The notes below the pieces were generated by a model, which had not been told where the DNA came from, ran no database searches, and worked only from the letters and a program-made list of their open reading frames with translations. A DNA stretch of 64,000 bases from positions 47,135,869 through 47,199,868 of the forward strand of contig NC_046683.1 in NCBI RefSeq assembly GCF_009870125.1, written 5' to 3'. The position numbers and the translations under genes were made by a program. Origin of the DNA: Drosophila pseudoobscura. Lineage: Eukaryota > Arthropoda > Insecta > Diptera > Drosophilidae. Shown piece after piece: positions 37,587 through 51,200 of this stretch (positions are counted from its first letter, which is position 1; the number at the start of each line of letters is the position of its first letter).

Positions 37587-38777
37587 CCTCCTGCACCATA
37601 CTTGTACAGTCACAACAGAACATAACGTTAAGCTCCTGCAATAAGTGCTAGTATATGGCCTACTTATAGACGCGTGGAGCATTTTATGGCGACAAGGTGC
37701 ATGCGTCTATCCAGAGGGTGAAAGCCATTATTGAATTTCGTATTACAGGGGACTTAAAGATTCCATTCACACCCTCGAGGGAGAGTCAAACATCGAATGG
37801 AAATACACAGTATAAAGACTAGGAGAGTAAATAGCATCTAACTCGTTAAAACTCGGTTTTTGAGAATTACAGCAGCCTGAGAATGGAATAATTTTAGCAT
37901 AAATAGCCGGAAAGCTTTTAGATTAGGTTCGGGACAGTCAACAACCAGATAACTGTCGGTTAAATAGCGAGAACATTTCATGTAATAGTGAGATAACTTT
38001 CCGATACCCGGAAAATAATCAAATAACAGTCGAATAGTGGTTGGAACACTGTCGGCTAGCAATCAATCAACTTGCAGATAGCAGCCGGATGTTTGTGGAA
38101 TATTTCGTCCAAAATACAGTAGTCCTTAATGTTGGAAATCTTCCTCTGCTCGGATTATAGTATTATTTGCATTTTCATTCCTTAAAAAGATTTTGTTTAT
38201 ATTTAATCAGGAATTTTGCAAGTTAAAGTTACAGTCAGTTAACACAAGCTAAAACCAGGACATGCGTTGCGTGTTCTGGCAGAGGAAATATTTATTTTCT
38301 CCAACCCCAGAGCAACCTCGACCGCAACCAAGAACAACTTTGGCTAAACCCTGCCCCTGCCGGGTCAGCACCCGGCCCCAGTTGCCGGCATTAACTACTT
38401 TTTAAGCATTTTTGGTCTGGCAATCCTACCAGAACTCTGCCGTTGCCGCTGGCCCTGGTCTTGCCCCTCCTTAGAGAGGGAAACTATGCCATTAGCCGGC
38501 ACATAAATTCCATCGACTAATGATGTGGCCAGTGATCAATGCTGGCAGCTGGCGCTGGAGATGAAACAGGAGAGTTGCTCAACCAGCTTTTTGCACTAAT
38601 TAACATGGCTATTTTTATGATAATCAATTACAAAGTTTCAGCGGAAACTTGGACGTTAGTTAAACTCAAAAAAAAAAGGAAGAAACGAAGAAAGTTTTAT
38701 TCGCCATCAAAGAAATTACTCAACAGATTAGGGGCCACGACAGATGGATTGAGACGAGATAAGAACATGTGTTCACT

Positions 38778-38804
38778 GTCTATGTCTATGTCTATGTCTA
38801 TGTC
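38778..38804. repeat. (GTCTAT)n repeat
   Basis: Four and a half tandem GTCTAT hexamers. Confidence 0.9.
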
Positions 38805-39023
38805 AGTGCCATGGATCGATTGATGACGCGGAATTTAATTAAAATTTCGATGAAAATTCGCTGGATTGCTTTCTGCTGCCATGGCGAGCACTTAAAATTG
38901 TTGCTCCGACTCGTAAGCAGCCACTTTGCATATTGTTCAAGAGCTGAGAGAATTATTATTCGTTCACACAAGTATCTGATGATGATACGCGAGTACGTAT
39001 GCAGATATGTACACATCCAGCCA

Positions 39024-39024
<1 letters not shown>

Positions 39025-39059
<35 letters not shown>
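39025..39059. repeat. (TA)n microsatellite
   Basis: Uninterrupted TA run of 35 nt, flanked by further AT-rich ACATATGTA-type sequence. Confidence 0.95.
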
Positions 39060-39062
<3 letters not shown>

Positions 39063-40436
39063 TAGCATAGGATGTTGCGGCGCACTTACTTATTTGCCTT
39101 ATATGATTTATAGTTTTCGCAGCAACTAATTAGAGAGTTTATTCCCATTTAAGCTCTCACTGCACCCGATTCGAGGGCACGTCGTTCAGAAAACTGACTC
39201 ACTCACTCATCAGTAAGAGTACGAGCATTTTCCTCTTTTACGATGGGCACATGCACATGAATATCGAGATCTATAGATACGAATACGAATGCGAATACGA
39301 GCACGAGTATATCCACATATCAAAGCGCAATATATATACATACACATATGTAGATACATATATCACAAATCATACAAAATTAAATTCGTTGCGGAGCTGC
39401 AGGGATATCTGTATACCCTACCCTTAACAAGAGGTGATTCGTCATAGCTTGCATCTTATTATCCATTCTATGCCCAATGAATAATAAGTGTAACTAAAAT
39501 ATTTCAAAAATCATACAATTGTTATTCATATTCAACCTGTCTGATGTCTTTGCCGGCCCAATCAATGCTCGGCAAATAGCCTGACTAAATTATAATACAA
39601 ACAGCTGAATAAAACAACCAAAAATAGCAGCAAATTACTTCGACACGAGTCCTCGCACTCCATCCTCCATACTCCGCCGAGTGCCATCGTTTGGGCCGGG
39701 CTAAGCCCATTACGGCCCCAGTGGACAGACAGAGCGGCCTGATGCGATAAGCCTCAGCGACATTCGCATAAAGATAACACTGAAATCAAACTAAATGGCT
39801 AAAATTGGCAGGCAACAGCAACAGGAAATCCAGGCGGCAATATTTTATCAGAAAACAGAAATCGCATAGTATAAAAATCGCAGTTAAACATTATTAGGGG
39901 GCGATGGAGATAGGGAGGCAGGCAGGCAGGAAGAGACCCTTATAGCCATTAATAAGATTGTTTTAGCATGAATTTACGGCCGAAGGGCAGCAGCAGCCCC
40001 GCCAGTGACCCACGGTGGCAGTGCCGGAGCCGGAGTAGGAACCGCTTCCCCTCCTTCCGCACTCTGATCCCCATGCAAACACAAGCATTCGAGCCAAAAT
40101 GTAAACAAGTCAGCCCCACAGTTTTCCCTACTTCGATGGCTTTCCTTGTTCCGCCCTCTTCCCTTCCCCTTCCCCATTCCCAGTACCATTCTCCACTCCT
40201 CACTCGTATAGCTGACAGTCTATTTGGAAATTGAAATGTTTGCTAACACGAGCCACTCGAAGTTCGCAAAACCAAAAGCGAAGAAAAAATGTATGAGAAA
40301 TAGGAAGAAATATAAAAAAAAGTAAAACGAATTTCATACAAATTACACGGCCACTTTTGGCCAAAGCTCAACGAGGCATGCAGCCAAAGAGCCATCAGAG
40401 CCAGAGACGAACAATCCCATTCGCCCTTTCCTAATG

Positions 40437-40469
40437 CCCCTGCCCCTGCCCCTGCCCCATCCCCATCCC
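40437..40469 (-). other. C-rich tract, G-quadruplex motif on the minus strand
   Basis: Five CCCC runs and one CCC run separated by dinucleotides (TG or AT). The minus strand therefore has five G4 runs with 2-nt loops, and the plus strand could form an i-motif. Confidence 0.8.
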
Positions 40470-41342
40470 GACAAGGGGGCCCGCAGACCTGCCTGTGTGT
40501 GAGCTTTGTGCTTTGTGTTTTGTGTTTGTGGTAAGTGGTAAGTGGTTCCGTTCCACCAAAGCAAGGCGCTTTAAAGTACCTCGAAAACACAATTTGAATA
40601 TACCTGGCAATTACGAGTGGCCCGAGTGGTCGCCCCAATTATGATCCCCTCGAAAATTGTCCACAGAAAAACATACAATAAAGTGATTCACTTTTATTGG
40701 CAGCCATCTAGTAGTTTCGAGTGGAGAAGCTCTCTCTGCCATGCGATTTAATCATTTATTACAGACCCAGCGCCACTGATGTTCATAAAACAGTAAACAA
40801 AAAACAAACCCTTAAATTCGTACATTCAAAACAAAAAGTGTGTGACTCCATATTTGAATAGTTTAACATTTCTTGATTCCAGGTTGCACCTAATAAAAGC
40901 TGCCCGTTGAAGCGGCTTCTAGGCTCTAATTACCCGTAGTCTGTACCGACATTCTTCATCAACATTCTAGAAGGACACATTTCTACGCAATACATATATA
41001 ATATTTGCTTCTTTGGAATTTGGTCTGCGACCAATTACAGCAAAGTTTCCCTCACTTTGTCATGGCCGTCGCAAAATGCCAAATACCCAAATTTCTGTAA
41101 ACTAACGAGGCCGTGTTCCTGCCTGTAACCACAAGATAAGGATAACAAGACCAAGATTCGGTGGACATTCCTCTCTGTCGGCCTTGAGTTAAAAGTTTCA
41201 TAATTTTCCATAAGCTTTTAAAAGGCCAATGCCTACCAGGACGAGCACGACTAAGCAAAACTTTTTAGAATTATTCGTACATATACATATGCACTCGTAG
41301 TTGTCATCGTTCCCCTCTCAGTGGTAATAACCAGAAAGCAGT

Positions 41343-41356
41343 GGGGGGGGGGGGGG
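41343..41356 (+). repeat. Homopolymer run of 14 G
   Basis: Pure G run, rare in Drosophila DNA. The exact length may be affected by sequencing error. Confidence 0.8.
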
Positions 41357-41520
41357 CTTAAATAAAAATGCAAATGCCAAGGACACAGCAGCGATGAACT
41401 TTCGATTGAGCGACATATGGGGGCGTTCTGGCCGGAGGGTGTGGCCGAAACCGAAGCCGGGGCCGAAGAATCCTGACAGGAGGTGTGCCTAACGAGGACA
41501 CACTCGATGTGGTCTCTCCC

Positions 41521-41600
41521 TATCTGTCTGTCCGTCTGTCTGTCTATCTGTCCGTCTGTCTGTCTGTCTGTCCTTCTATCTGTCTGGTTGGGTCTGTCTG
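41521..41600. repeat. (CTGT)n imperfect array
   Basis: About 80 nt of CTGT/CCGT/CTAT tetramers. The serine/valine/cysteine-rich small ORF here is a product of the array. Confidence 0.9.
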
Positions 41601-43937
41601 TAAGACTTTCCTTTCTTCGGGTTGTTTACTCACAATTTTCATTTTTCATATGCAAAGACAATAATTTCATTTACCATTTGCCGTTCAACTAAATAAATAA
41701 AGGCTATTCGCATTTGCAGATTATCTTTGGGGACTTCGAATATATACACTTGGATGGGGCTTTGATAGATTACGAATGATTAAAGTAACATTGAATGAAT
41801 AATGACTATTTGAAAATTTCGAAGCTTGAGAGTTTTTCGAGGTTGATTAAGCGAAGAAAAATAGGATATAATAAAAACCAACATTCTTTACATCAAAGAT
41901 TATGTTTTCGAAAAAGATCTTGTGAAGGGTCTCCCCAAATAGAGCTCATTTAGCACAGAAACAAGTAAATCCCCACTGACGGCATCCGCAGCTGAAAGCG
42001 CGGAAGTAACGGCGAAGAGCTCTATATTGGGACAAGAATGGGTGCATAGGCTTGAAGGATCCTACCAGGTAGGTAGTAGATCCGCGAGGCCAATGTTTCG
42101 TCCTACGATTACAATGTCACAGAAAAAGATCTGGGCCTCAATGGGCTGCAAAATTTCAGCGATAGGAGTAAAAATGTGAAAAGTTTCTTAAATTTCTTGA
42201 ATTTCTCCAAGAGTAAATAAAAAAAAAAACAATACAATTGATCAGGTCAAACTAAAATTTCCGATTGAGACCATCAATTAGGCTTTATATAATGTAATGA
42301 GTCTTTCAGATTATTGATATATGTATTTATATTATTCGAAACTAAAAAGGGAAAAGTATTGGTAAATACCAGAGTCAATTTTAACAAATGCAGCGTAAAT
42401 GATACAGTATATCTTAGAAAAGCTTACTTTTATCAACGCAAAATAGTAAGTGCCCTGTAGGCCTGTCTTTTGATTATATTTAAAGTGTATTGATTCGGGA
42501 TTTATGACAATATCATCTATCGTTTGTCTATTGTCTTGGAATGGTATTCCATTTTTGTTGTCGTTTGCCATTGAATGGCAGTGTCCTCTATAGTCATTTT
42601 GTCCTTTGGCGAATACAGATACAAATTACTTAAAATATACATACATATGTGTGTGTGCGTTTGTGTGTCTTATCTGAAGATTTGGAACTTTTCCATAGTC
42701 CCACACCTTTCTACGCGCTCTTTGAACCCTTTTCCCATATCCGCTTATCCCTGTTTGTACAAGTATGGCTCATTTTGTGCCTTTTCCATGATGGCATTGC
42801 TCACTTGTTTGGGCGTTTAACCTTTTTCCGGCTGCCACAGCAACAATGGCCCCACACCAAAAAACAAAAAAAACAACAACTGCAAAAATGAAACCAATTT
42901 CCCTTGTCTTTGACGCCATTTGTTTGCCCAACCTTGGTCCTTGGTCCTCGGTCCTCGGTCCCTGCTCTCTGTTCCGTGTCCTTGCATAACGGGCGGCGAC
43001 ATCGGCGCCCGGGCCGGGAAACACACACGAGTTCGAGTACGAGAATACCAGGCAAAACCAATATTAGAATCGAATGAGAATCAATGAATTTTATGGCGAA
43101 TATATTGTACATACATGACTCTCCCCCAGGACCCGGCCCCGGACCCTGCCTCAGCCTTAACCTATGCTCACGCGATTCCATTGCTCACACACGCCAGGGC
43201 GCACTTTAAGACTGCACTTCGTGTGTGGTTTGTGGTGTGTGTCTGCGTGATTGTGGGGCTGGTTCAAGGGCCAGCGACCATAATTAATTGACCATTTAGT
43301 GCAGCTTCCATTGCAAGCATTCTGCGGTTAAGCAGGAGACAATGGCCTCATAAATTTATACCGTAGAGCAATCTCAACCGGATGAGTGCTGCTCGATGGG
43401 TTTGTTGGTCTCTGGAGCCGATACTACTGCCGCCGTTGCTCGCGAACCTTTTTTGCTCCTTTGTCTTTATCATTGTCCTTATCAGAAGGCGGTGCACTTT
43501 GCAAATGTCTTCGCCCATCACTCATAATGAGGGTAGCGTGGCCAGTCAGAAGGCAGTGCCACCAAATCGAGTTTTTTCTTGGGGCAGTTTCAGCTTCAGC
43601 CTTCGCTTCAACCTTTCCATAAGTTCGGGCAAATCAAACGTCTTTCAATTTTTAATAGAGAATGGAAAGAAAATGGCTGGTGGAAAGGGTGGGAGAAAGC
43701 TTCCAAATCATTTACTTTATAAATAATACTAAGGTACATTTTTTTGAATATTTTTACATATTTTTGGTCTGATTGGAAAACAATCAGAAAATTATTCTGT
43801 GTTCCTGTGGAACACGACAAAAGGGGAACATATTTTTAACAAATAATAAATTTAATTTTACTCCAGGTATTATTCCAGGTTGAAACAATTTCCTAGCTGT
43901 TTTCATAAAAAGTTATCCTTCATAATATTAAACGAGG

Positions 43938-44452
43938 GGGAACGTTGTGAGTTGCTGCGGCGACCGCAACTCTACATTTATACCCGATACTTAGTCAGTA
44001 TGGCTCTCCTCCACCAGACGGCGCTAACATTGCACGACACGACAAAGAGTGCGTGCGAGAGAGACAGAAAATCAGTCTGAGCGTGTCGTCGGGCGCTGCG
44101 TAGCGACTTACTTTTTTTGGCGATAATAATAATCCGATCCGATCCAGATTGGATACTAAATATGGTTACCCTTAATAGAGATTTGAGATTTGTGTATGCC
44201 CCAGATTTTAGTCCTTTGCGGAGGCGGAAGGGGGTGTGTCGAAATTTTGAAACTAACTTGTCAAGGTCCGATATCACAGGAGTGTGGTTACCAAATTCGT
44301 TTGCTCTAGCTCTTATAGTCTCGGCTATTGATGATGATCAAGAATATATATACTTTATAGGGTCGGAAACGATTCCTTCTGGACGTTACGCACATCCATT
44401 TTCACCACAAATCGAATATACCCCTATACTCATTTTGAGTATCGGGTATAAA
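43938..44452 (+). mobile_element. DINE-1/SGM-like nonautonomous (Helitron-type) element
   Basis: Begins AACGTTGTGAGTTGCTGCGG. TTTATACCCGATACT at 43977-43991 is matched by its exact inverted complement, AGTATCGGGTATAAA, at 44438-44452. The right part holds the GATCAAGAATATATATACTT and TATAGGGTCGGAAACG block that typifies INE-1/DINE-1 family repeats in Drosophila. Subterminal inverted repeats of this kind are a known feature of that family. It carries no gene. The copy looks fairly intact. Confidence 0.75.
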
Positions 44453-47400
44453 AAGCAAACCATTTCAGACAAATTGAGAACTTGACCTTTTTGTGGCCTG
44501 CCAGCTGCTTTAAAGCGATTAAGTTATCATAGTCTGGGGATCCTTTGGGGGTCTTTTCGGCTGACCTTCGGTTCGGTATTACGAGCATCCAATTACCCGT
44601 CTCGATTTCGGTTTATCGCTATGCTGATTTATCTCTGTAATATGTTCACTCAGAATAAAGAAGTCTAAGGGATAGTGCAGCCAGAAAGTGGCTGTGGCAG
44701 CTTTCTGGCCCTGTCTAAGTATGCTAATTAATAAGCAACTAACTCCCTTGGCTCCGACTTAAATGTTAGCCAAACATTGTAAATGGAGTTTTAATCAACG
44801 CACCAAGCCAGCAAACGCAATTAATTAAATGTTCACTCCGTGGACGGGATATCCGACAAAGCAGTGCCAAGAGCCAAGAACTGAGAGACGGTACAGCGGG
44901 ACAGCGGGGCAACGGGGACACGGGGCAGCGGGCAGCCAGCTCCCTATGCCACCCACGTCGTGTATTATCTATGTGGATGGCGCTATCTCTATTTTGTGGC
45001 CCCCGAGCATAACCCTGGTCCCTGCCACGAGTACCACTCCGCTGCCCAGCTCCTCTTTGCCGTACGTCAATTTTTGCATTTTAATGATATTTGAACCGCG
45101 GTGCGGCCGCGGTCTGCTCGACACGATATGGGGTTGAGTCAACATGGGTGGCGATGGGAATGGTAATGGGGATAAAGCGCTGTGATGATGACGATGGTAG
45201 AGACCATGGCGAGTATAGTATGATGGCCATAGTATGATAATGAATCAATGGATACTCTTCAAGTGAGCATCAATTCTGGCACAGAATATATTATAATAAA
45301 TACAATAAATACGAAAGAGATTCTCTGGAAATACAGCTAAAATAACATGAACTGAAATTGTCAACCTCTGATGTTGTTTTCTAAATCGATTTTTGATTTT
45401 TGGTTTAATTTATTCACTACGAGTACGCAAAATCGGATGAGTCCCGAGATCTGGTTATACTTTTACACGCAAGTATTTCTGAAAATTCACCCATCGGCAG
45501 CGACGCAGCCCAAGCGACTCTTTCATGAATAGAGAATTAATTATGCTGCTGGCCGCAGGGTATGGGCCTTTTCCTATAGCCCACAGCCAGTAATGGCCCT
45601 CACTTCAATCCAAATCCCCGGGCCCCCAATTGCGGTTTCTCTGTATCCATGAAGCTTCAACGGGGCATTTTTTTTTTTTATATTCTGTCCGTCGGGCGTC
45701 TAATTGAAAAGCAATTAATTTTTTGGGTTCCACTGGAGGAAACTCTGGCCCCACTCTGAATCTCTGGCAGCGTGTGTTTCTCCCACTGGGAACTGAATTA
45801 TTGACAAAAGTTAAGTGAGCAACTGGATGAACCGAAATCATAAACGAAACTAGTCGGTAGGTACACCGAAAGGTCGCACGGGGCAGTGGGGAATGAATGG
45901 TCGGAGCTCTAAGCCGGTCTCGTTGGTCTCTGGAGAAATTTGAAAATCCTAGTCGCAATCGTCTGAGTGACTGTCAATAGAAAACAAGAATCTGGCTCGA
46001 CCACCCCTCAGACCCTCAGACTACGAGCCCAGATTACATTGTGGCTGTGGGTGTGGATGAGGGTGTGGGTGTTGCTGTGTGGCTGTGTGGCTGCTGCTAC
46101 AGGGCCTGCTTTCAAAGGAACCCAAGACCAAAGACCAAGTCAAAGGCAATGTCAATGGCAACCGCTGCTGGCCTTGAGAATGCCAATCGTTTTATGGCCA
46201 TGCCGTGGCCTGAGTTCCCAGAGCCAGTCCCCAGCACTCGAAGGCCGTGTTCTGGTTGCTGTTGACTGTTTCGAGATGTCCTCGAGTCCGGGTCCGGGTC
46301 TGGGTCCGGACCAGGGGCCTCCGTCGCTCAGATTGGCCATAAAAATGTCACCTGTGACTTGCGACTGTGAGAAATCAAATAAATTCAAGCAGCTGCTGGA
46401 ATCCAGGCCACCTTCCGCCTTCTGCCATCCATTCCATGCCCTGCCTGCTCGCCATTCCATCCCATCCCTACCTATACGCATTTCTTATCAAGCGATTTTC
46501 CCCATAAACACACACACAAACCCATGCACATGCAGCCTCGTGCATAATTTATGCAAAACTTAGTAACCAATAAAAATGGAAAACGATACACGAGCACAGG
46601 GAAAACAAGTTGAGTCGATTTTGGGCATAGAGGAGACTCGACTGGTGGATACCTAAAGGCAAGCAGACAGACTTTCGTAGATTCAATCCATTAATGCAGA
46701 AGATTCTTCACTCATTCGGCTTGGTAAAGGAACAGATTCGGATTCTACAGATTCAGCGATTCTAGTATGATGTTAACAATACGAGCATACCCTTTCTTTC
46801 CAATGAGCACTTGACAACAGTAAAAATAAAAAGTTTTGAGCCCGAAATGTGCTGAAAAGTGCTGAAAAGTTGTGGCCTCCAACTGTGTTCCGTGGCTCTC
46901 TCGCTCTGGCCACATGCTGATTCAAATGCAAATGGACGGCGGCCAGAGCAGTGCGAGTTAGAAGAGAGAAGCGGAGCGGAGCGGAGAGAAAGCAGAACCA
47001 CCTTAATCGACTGATGACATTGCGGTTGCTATCTCAGTCCATGCGAACATCTTCCCCATTTTGGTCTTAACTGCGAAATTTTGGCGAGCTGGCTTACCTC
47101 AAGGACCCATTTCAGTGGCCATCAGCGGGCATTGGCGTGTCCGCATATGCAAATTGAAATGCGTTTGCCCACCGCGTCTCCTCGTCTCACTGCCCAACTT
47201 CTTTAAGCGGAAAATGGCTGGCGAATTGCGGTTGGACTCTGCACTGTCTGCAATTTCAGGGCTCAGCATTTTCCCAGATATGGAGAGTCTTGTATTCCGT
47301 TACGTATACGCATATAATGTATACGCAATGTGGACCATGGTTCTTATTCAGGCTAAGAAACCATAATTCATTACCTATTCCCTATTCCAACTCCCAATCA

Positions 47401-47605
47401 CATATGCATATTACGCCCCAGGACAATTCTGATTAACATTACGCATACGCCGCATAAACCAGTCCAATTCCCACCTGAGCAGAGCACTCATTAGCATTCA
47501 TTGGAACAGAGCCGGAGACGAAGACGGAGCTGGAGTCGGAGTCGGAGAGAGCCGACCATAGATGGACAAAAGCAATCAATGCGTTTGCTTATCAAATAAA
47601 CAATT

Positions 47606-47650
47606 GATGGATGGATGGTTGGATAGATGGATGGATAGATGGATGGATGA
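47606..47650. repeat. (ATGG)n imperfect array
   Basis: About eleven ATGG/ATAG/TTGG tetramers. Confidence 0.9.
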
Positions 47651-48186
47651 CTGGCATCCGTGTCAGATGGGATCAATTAAAATCAATCTACAGTTGTTGG
47701 GGACCATTCTCTTGCAGTTGGTCTTGTAGATGCTCTTCTTCCGCTTGTTTTTCGAAGAGCTCTATTCAAATTAAGGGAAATTTGCATTTTTAATTAAGGA
47801 ACAGTCACGGCCAAGTCATTCGATTGTGCCATAAAAAGCAAACGGAATACGTGTCTCACTCTGTTTCGAGTTCTTTGAATGCATTTAGCATTTCATTCTT
47901 ACGGATCTCTTTTTTCTATTTTAGCCAGCCGTACGTTTTTTTTTATTTTCTTTTTTTCCTGCTAACTTATTTGTTTTGTCGCAAAACAAAGTGAAAGTTT
48001 AATGTTTTTTTCGGGACTTCCTTGTCTCCATCTTTCACTTTCTCGCTTGGCAGTGAAATAAAACTTTTTTTTGGGGGCAAGAGATGAAAGGAAAAAAAAA
48101 AGAAAAGAGGCCGAGGAAAAAGTTGGAAGGAATTCAATTTGTGCCGATGAATATACTCCGGGTTACACTTTAGCTTTGACTCAGTC

Positions 48187-48251
48187 TATGGCTTTGGCTT
48201 TGGGTCTGGCTTTCGGTCTGGCTTTGGGTCTGGCTTTGGGTATGGCTTTGG
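48187..48251. repeat. GGCTTTGGGTCT minisatellite
   Basis: About five 12-nt units that alternate GGCTTTGGGTCT and variants. They encode Leu/Ala/Gly repeats on one strand and Pro/Lys repeats on the other, which explains the small ORFs. Confidence 0.85.
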
Positions 48252-51200
48252 GCCAAGTTCCCGGCCCCCAAATAACATGTCCAACTTATTAACAAATACA
48301 TTTTTGTGTTTAATCCACTCACCTCCCTTTCTCTCTCCACGCACTTGGGAAAATTTATTTAATTTCAAGTTTATTGCTGCCAGTTATACGCTAACCGGCA
48401 GTCAAATAATATTGTTCTGCATTAAGCAAAACCGAAAAGTTGAAAAGTTTGTCTCGTATTGAAATGAAAACAAAAACCGAAAATTGGCGACCGGCGGCGT
48501 GTCAGCACTGAGGAGGGTACGCGTATGCCAATTTGATGAGGGAAACGGGTGTCCACATAAGAAAACCGCAAAAATGGAGACACTCGAGCACGTTCCGGCA
48601 CTTGTTTGGCCTCCTCTTCACTTCCTTCTCTCTCTCACTGTTCTTCACTTCAAAATAAAAATATTTCTGTCTTTTGCCGGAGACAATTCCCTGTGTGCTT
48701 TCTCTATCGAAATTGAATGGGTGCGCTTCTGCCGATTCGCGTCCAACTTCCACGAGAAAACACAAGCAACTGATGGGCAGCACTGCCGTGCCGCCGACCA
48801 ACAGGTTACTTTCTGATAAGGCATCGTGTCCCGAGCCGAACGACGCAGTCTTCGTATGTCTTTGGCATTCACTCAATTTTCGCCGTTAAGTTTGAGCTTT
48901 TTTTCAACGAATTTCAACGAAATGAGTGAGTTATGAGTGCTTTGTACGAGGAAGTTGATAATTTAACAAAATGGTTAAATTAAATGCAAGTCCCTCCGTA
49001 TTATAGTAACCAAGTCTTTAAGGATAGCCCTGATTCTCAGAACCAATCAGCCAATCCAAACTCAAGATATTTACTCTACCCGAGAAGATGGACCATAAAT
49101 GTATCTCATCCAATCAATCCATTAACTCGATTTCCCCTTGACACACGCTACACACCTCTCTTCATCCTCTTCACCTCACCGCTCATCCGTCTCCATACAG
49201 TGTTTAATTTTGCATACCCTGTATTCGTTGGTTGAAAGGTTAGACTATACCCAGAGGATGGTGTATGTGGGTTGCTAAAAGATGAAAGATAAAGATAAAA
49301 GATGATTTAAACCTCTCACAATGTAAACTGCATGACGATCGAGTGAGAATCAGTTGCGAGAGGTTTCATATTCAAATTCCAAGAACTTAAACTTCCAATA
49401 ATTTCCAAGAAGCGGGTATCCAAGAATCGGAACCCTCGACGCGGATATTCTCATTTGTTTGGTTATCTCTCGCTAAGAACTTCCGCAGGAAATCACAAGC
49501 AGTCAAGGGCATTGTGATCAGGCAACAACAGAGGCTCCAGGCAACTGCTGCAGCTGCGATTTCTGTATTAAAGCCAGGTGGGCCACAATCTGATGGAGTT
49601 GCCACTTGCCGCCAAGTACGAGTATGTATGTGAGGGTGTGTTTCATATTTTTTAAGCACCTCTTCGCCTGACACATATATTGTGCTCTGGCAGGAGTAAA
49701 GTGAATAGTGGCTCCCTCCCTTAGCCGATTACCATAAACAAAGACCACCATCTACCTGAGACGGTCGGTGCTCAGACTCTTTGGGGAAATTTGTGTAGCG
49801 TACTTGTATTCCAGTGATGCTTTCATGAATTTTTACTTACTTTACAGGCAACTCCACCCGTACATATTGTAACTGAGTACGTGTCCCATATATGTGCGCT
49901 CTTACATAAGACATACATATATAATCCAGACGAACCCCCTGCCCTGTTGACATTGTAAGATAAATCCGCGTTGCGCATACGCCGCATATGCCAGACAATT
50001 TTTCGAAAGCAGAAAACGACAACGCTCGCCAAAATCACGACGGTAATTTGGATTGTGTGTTTGGTACCCGTTAACTGCCGACTATTTACATTTTACCTTA
50101 AACTTTCCCATTGTTTCCACTTAATTTTATGAACAATTTCAGTCTGTCTGCTCTTTCGTTTCGTTTCGTTCAGTTCCTTTCAAACCATATCCACAATTAA
50201 TAATACAAGTTATTTCAGTACAAGATTATATAGATTTCATTCGTTTACCTTTGATTTGCTATGCCAGGATACCGGGATTAAGATGGGCTATTCCGAGAAT
50301 CAGTATGTATTCTCCATGCAGAGCACGGACGTCATTGCCTTATTACCATTGCCAACCATATGCGTCTTGCCGCATTACCAATATTCGTATCAGCGAATTT
50401 TGTACTGAATTTCTCTCCCAAGCAAATTTTATTTCTGTCCAACTATCGCTGGTTCGTCGCTGACTTTTATCTACAGTTTCATAAATAAATACTTATACAC
50501 ATATTTATCTGTACATACATCTTAGGCATAAACATATACATATATGTATATATATAGCTACATATATTTATCTCATTCAACGACTGATGCTTTCTTGAGC
50601 ATATTTTTTGATTTATTTTTAGCATTCAATTTAAAATCAACTCGGTCTGAAGTATAATGCTTTTTGCTTGTTGCCCTAGAAACAACAAATGAGCAATCCC
50701 AATCTTGTTTTTTTTCTGACGATTTATCAGTTTTAATAAATCATCTTTGTTAGACTTTGTGTGGAGATATATATTTACTCATAGGTGAAAGACCTTTTAT
50801 GTAAAGCCAATTTAAATTAATTAATTGGAATTTAAATAATCCTCCCAATATCAACTACATAGACTCTCAACGTTTTTTCTGCTTTTGTTTTTTTTATTTA
50901 ATTTATTTCCTTATGCTATTTAGTAGCAACTTCGTAACAGAATCATCACATAAGGGGCATTGCCTGAATTTTTGAGTGAATATTCGTATTTCGAAGGATA
51001 CATGCTAAATATTAAATGAACTCAGCATAAAAGAGAATTAACTTAACTGAAAAATACAAAATAAATATAAAGTATTATTATGGACACAATTAGGAGTATT
51101 TTTATTTGTTCAATTCTCTTTACACCTTAATATCCCTATTGTGAACAGCGTTGTCCCCTTTTTATTTTTCGAAAGAATTATTATTATTTTTTTTAGTTAT

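Larger units (their letters stand above)
34735..43937. other. Noncoding stretch upstream of sNPF-R
   Basis: About 9 kb with no recognised coding exon, likely promoter, noncoding exon and intron DNA of sNPF-R. Holds a CCCCAAGCACAG repeat (35825-35851), the tandem-repeat cluster at 37.08-37.59 kb, GTCTAT repeats (38778-38804), a (TA)n run (39025-39059), a C-rich tract (40437-40469), a 14-G run (41343-41356) and a CTGT array (41521-41600). Confidence 0.55.

Noticed and set aside
45967..46563. 198-codon plus-strand ORF
   Set aside because: Built from TGTGGG/CCAAGAC-type low-complexity sequence; no recognisable domain, unconvincing on codon use.
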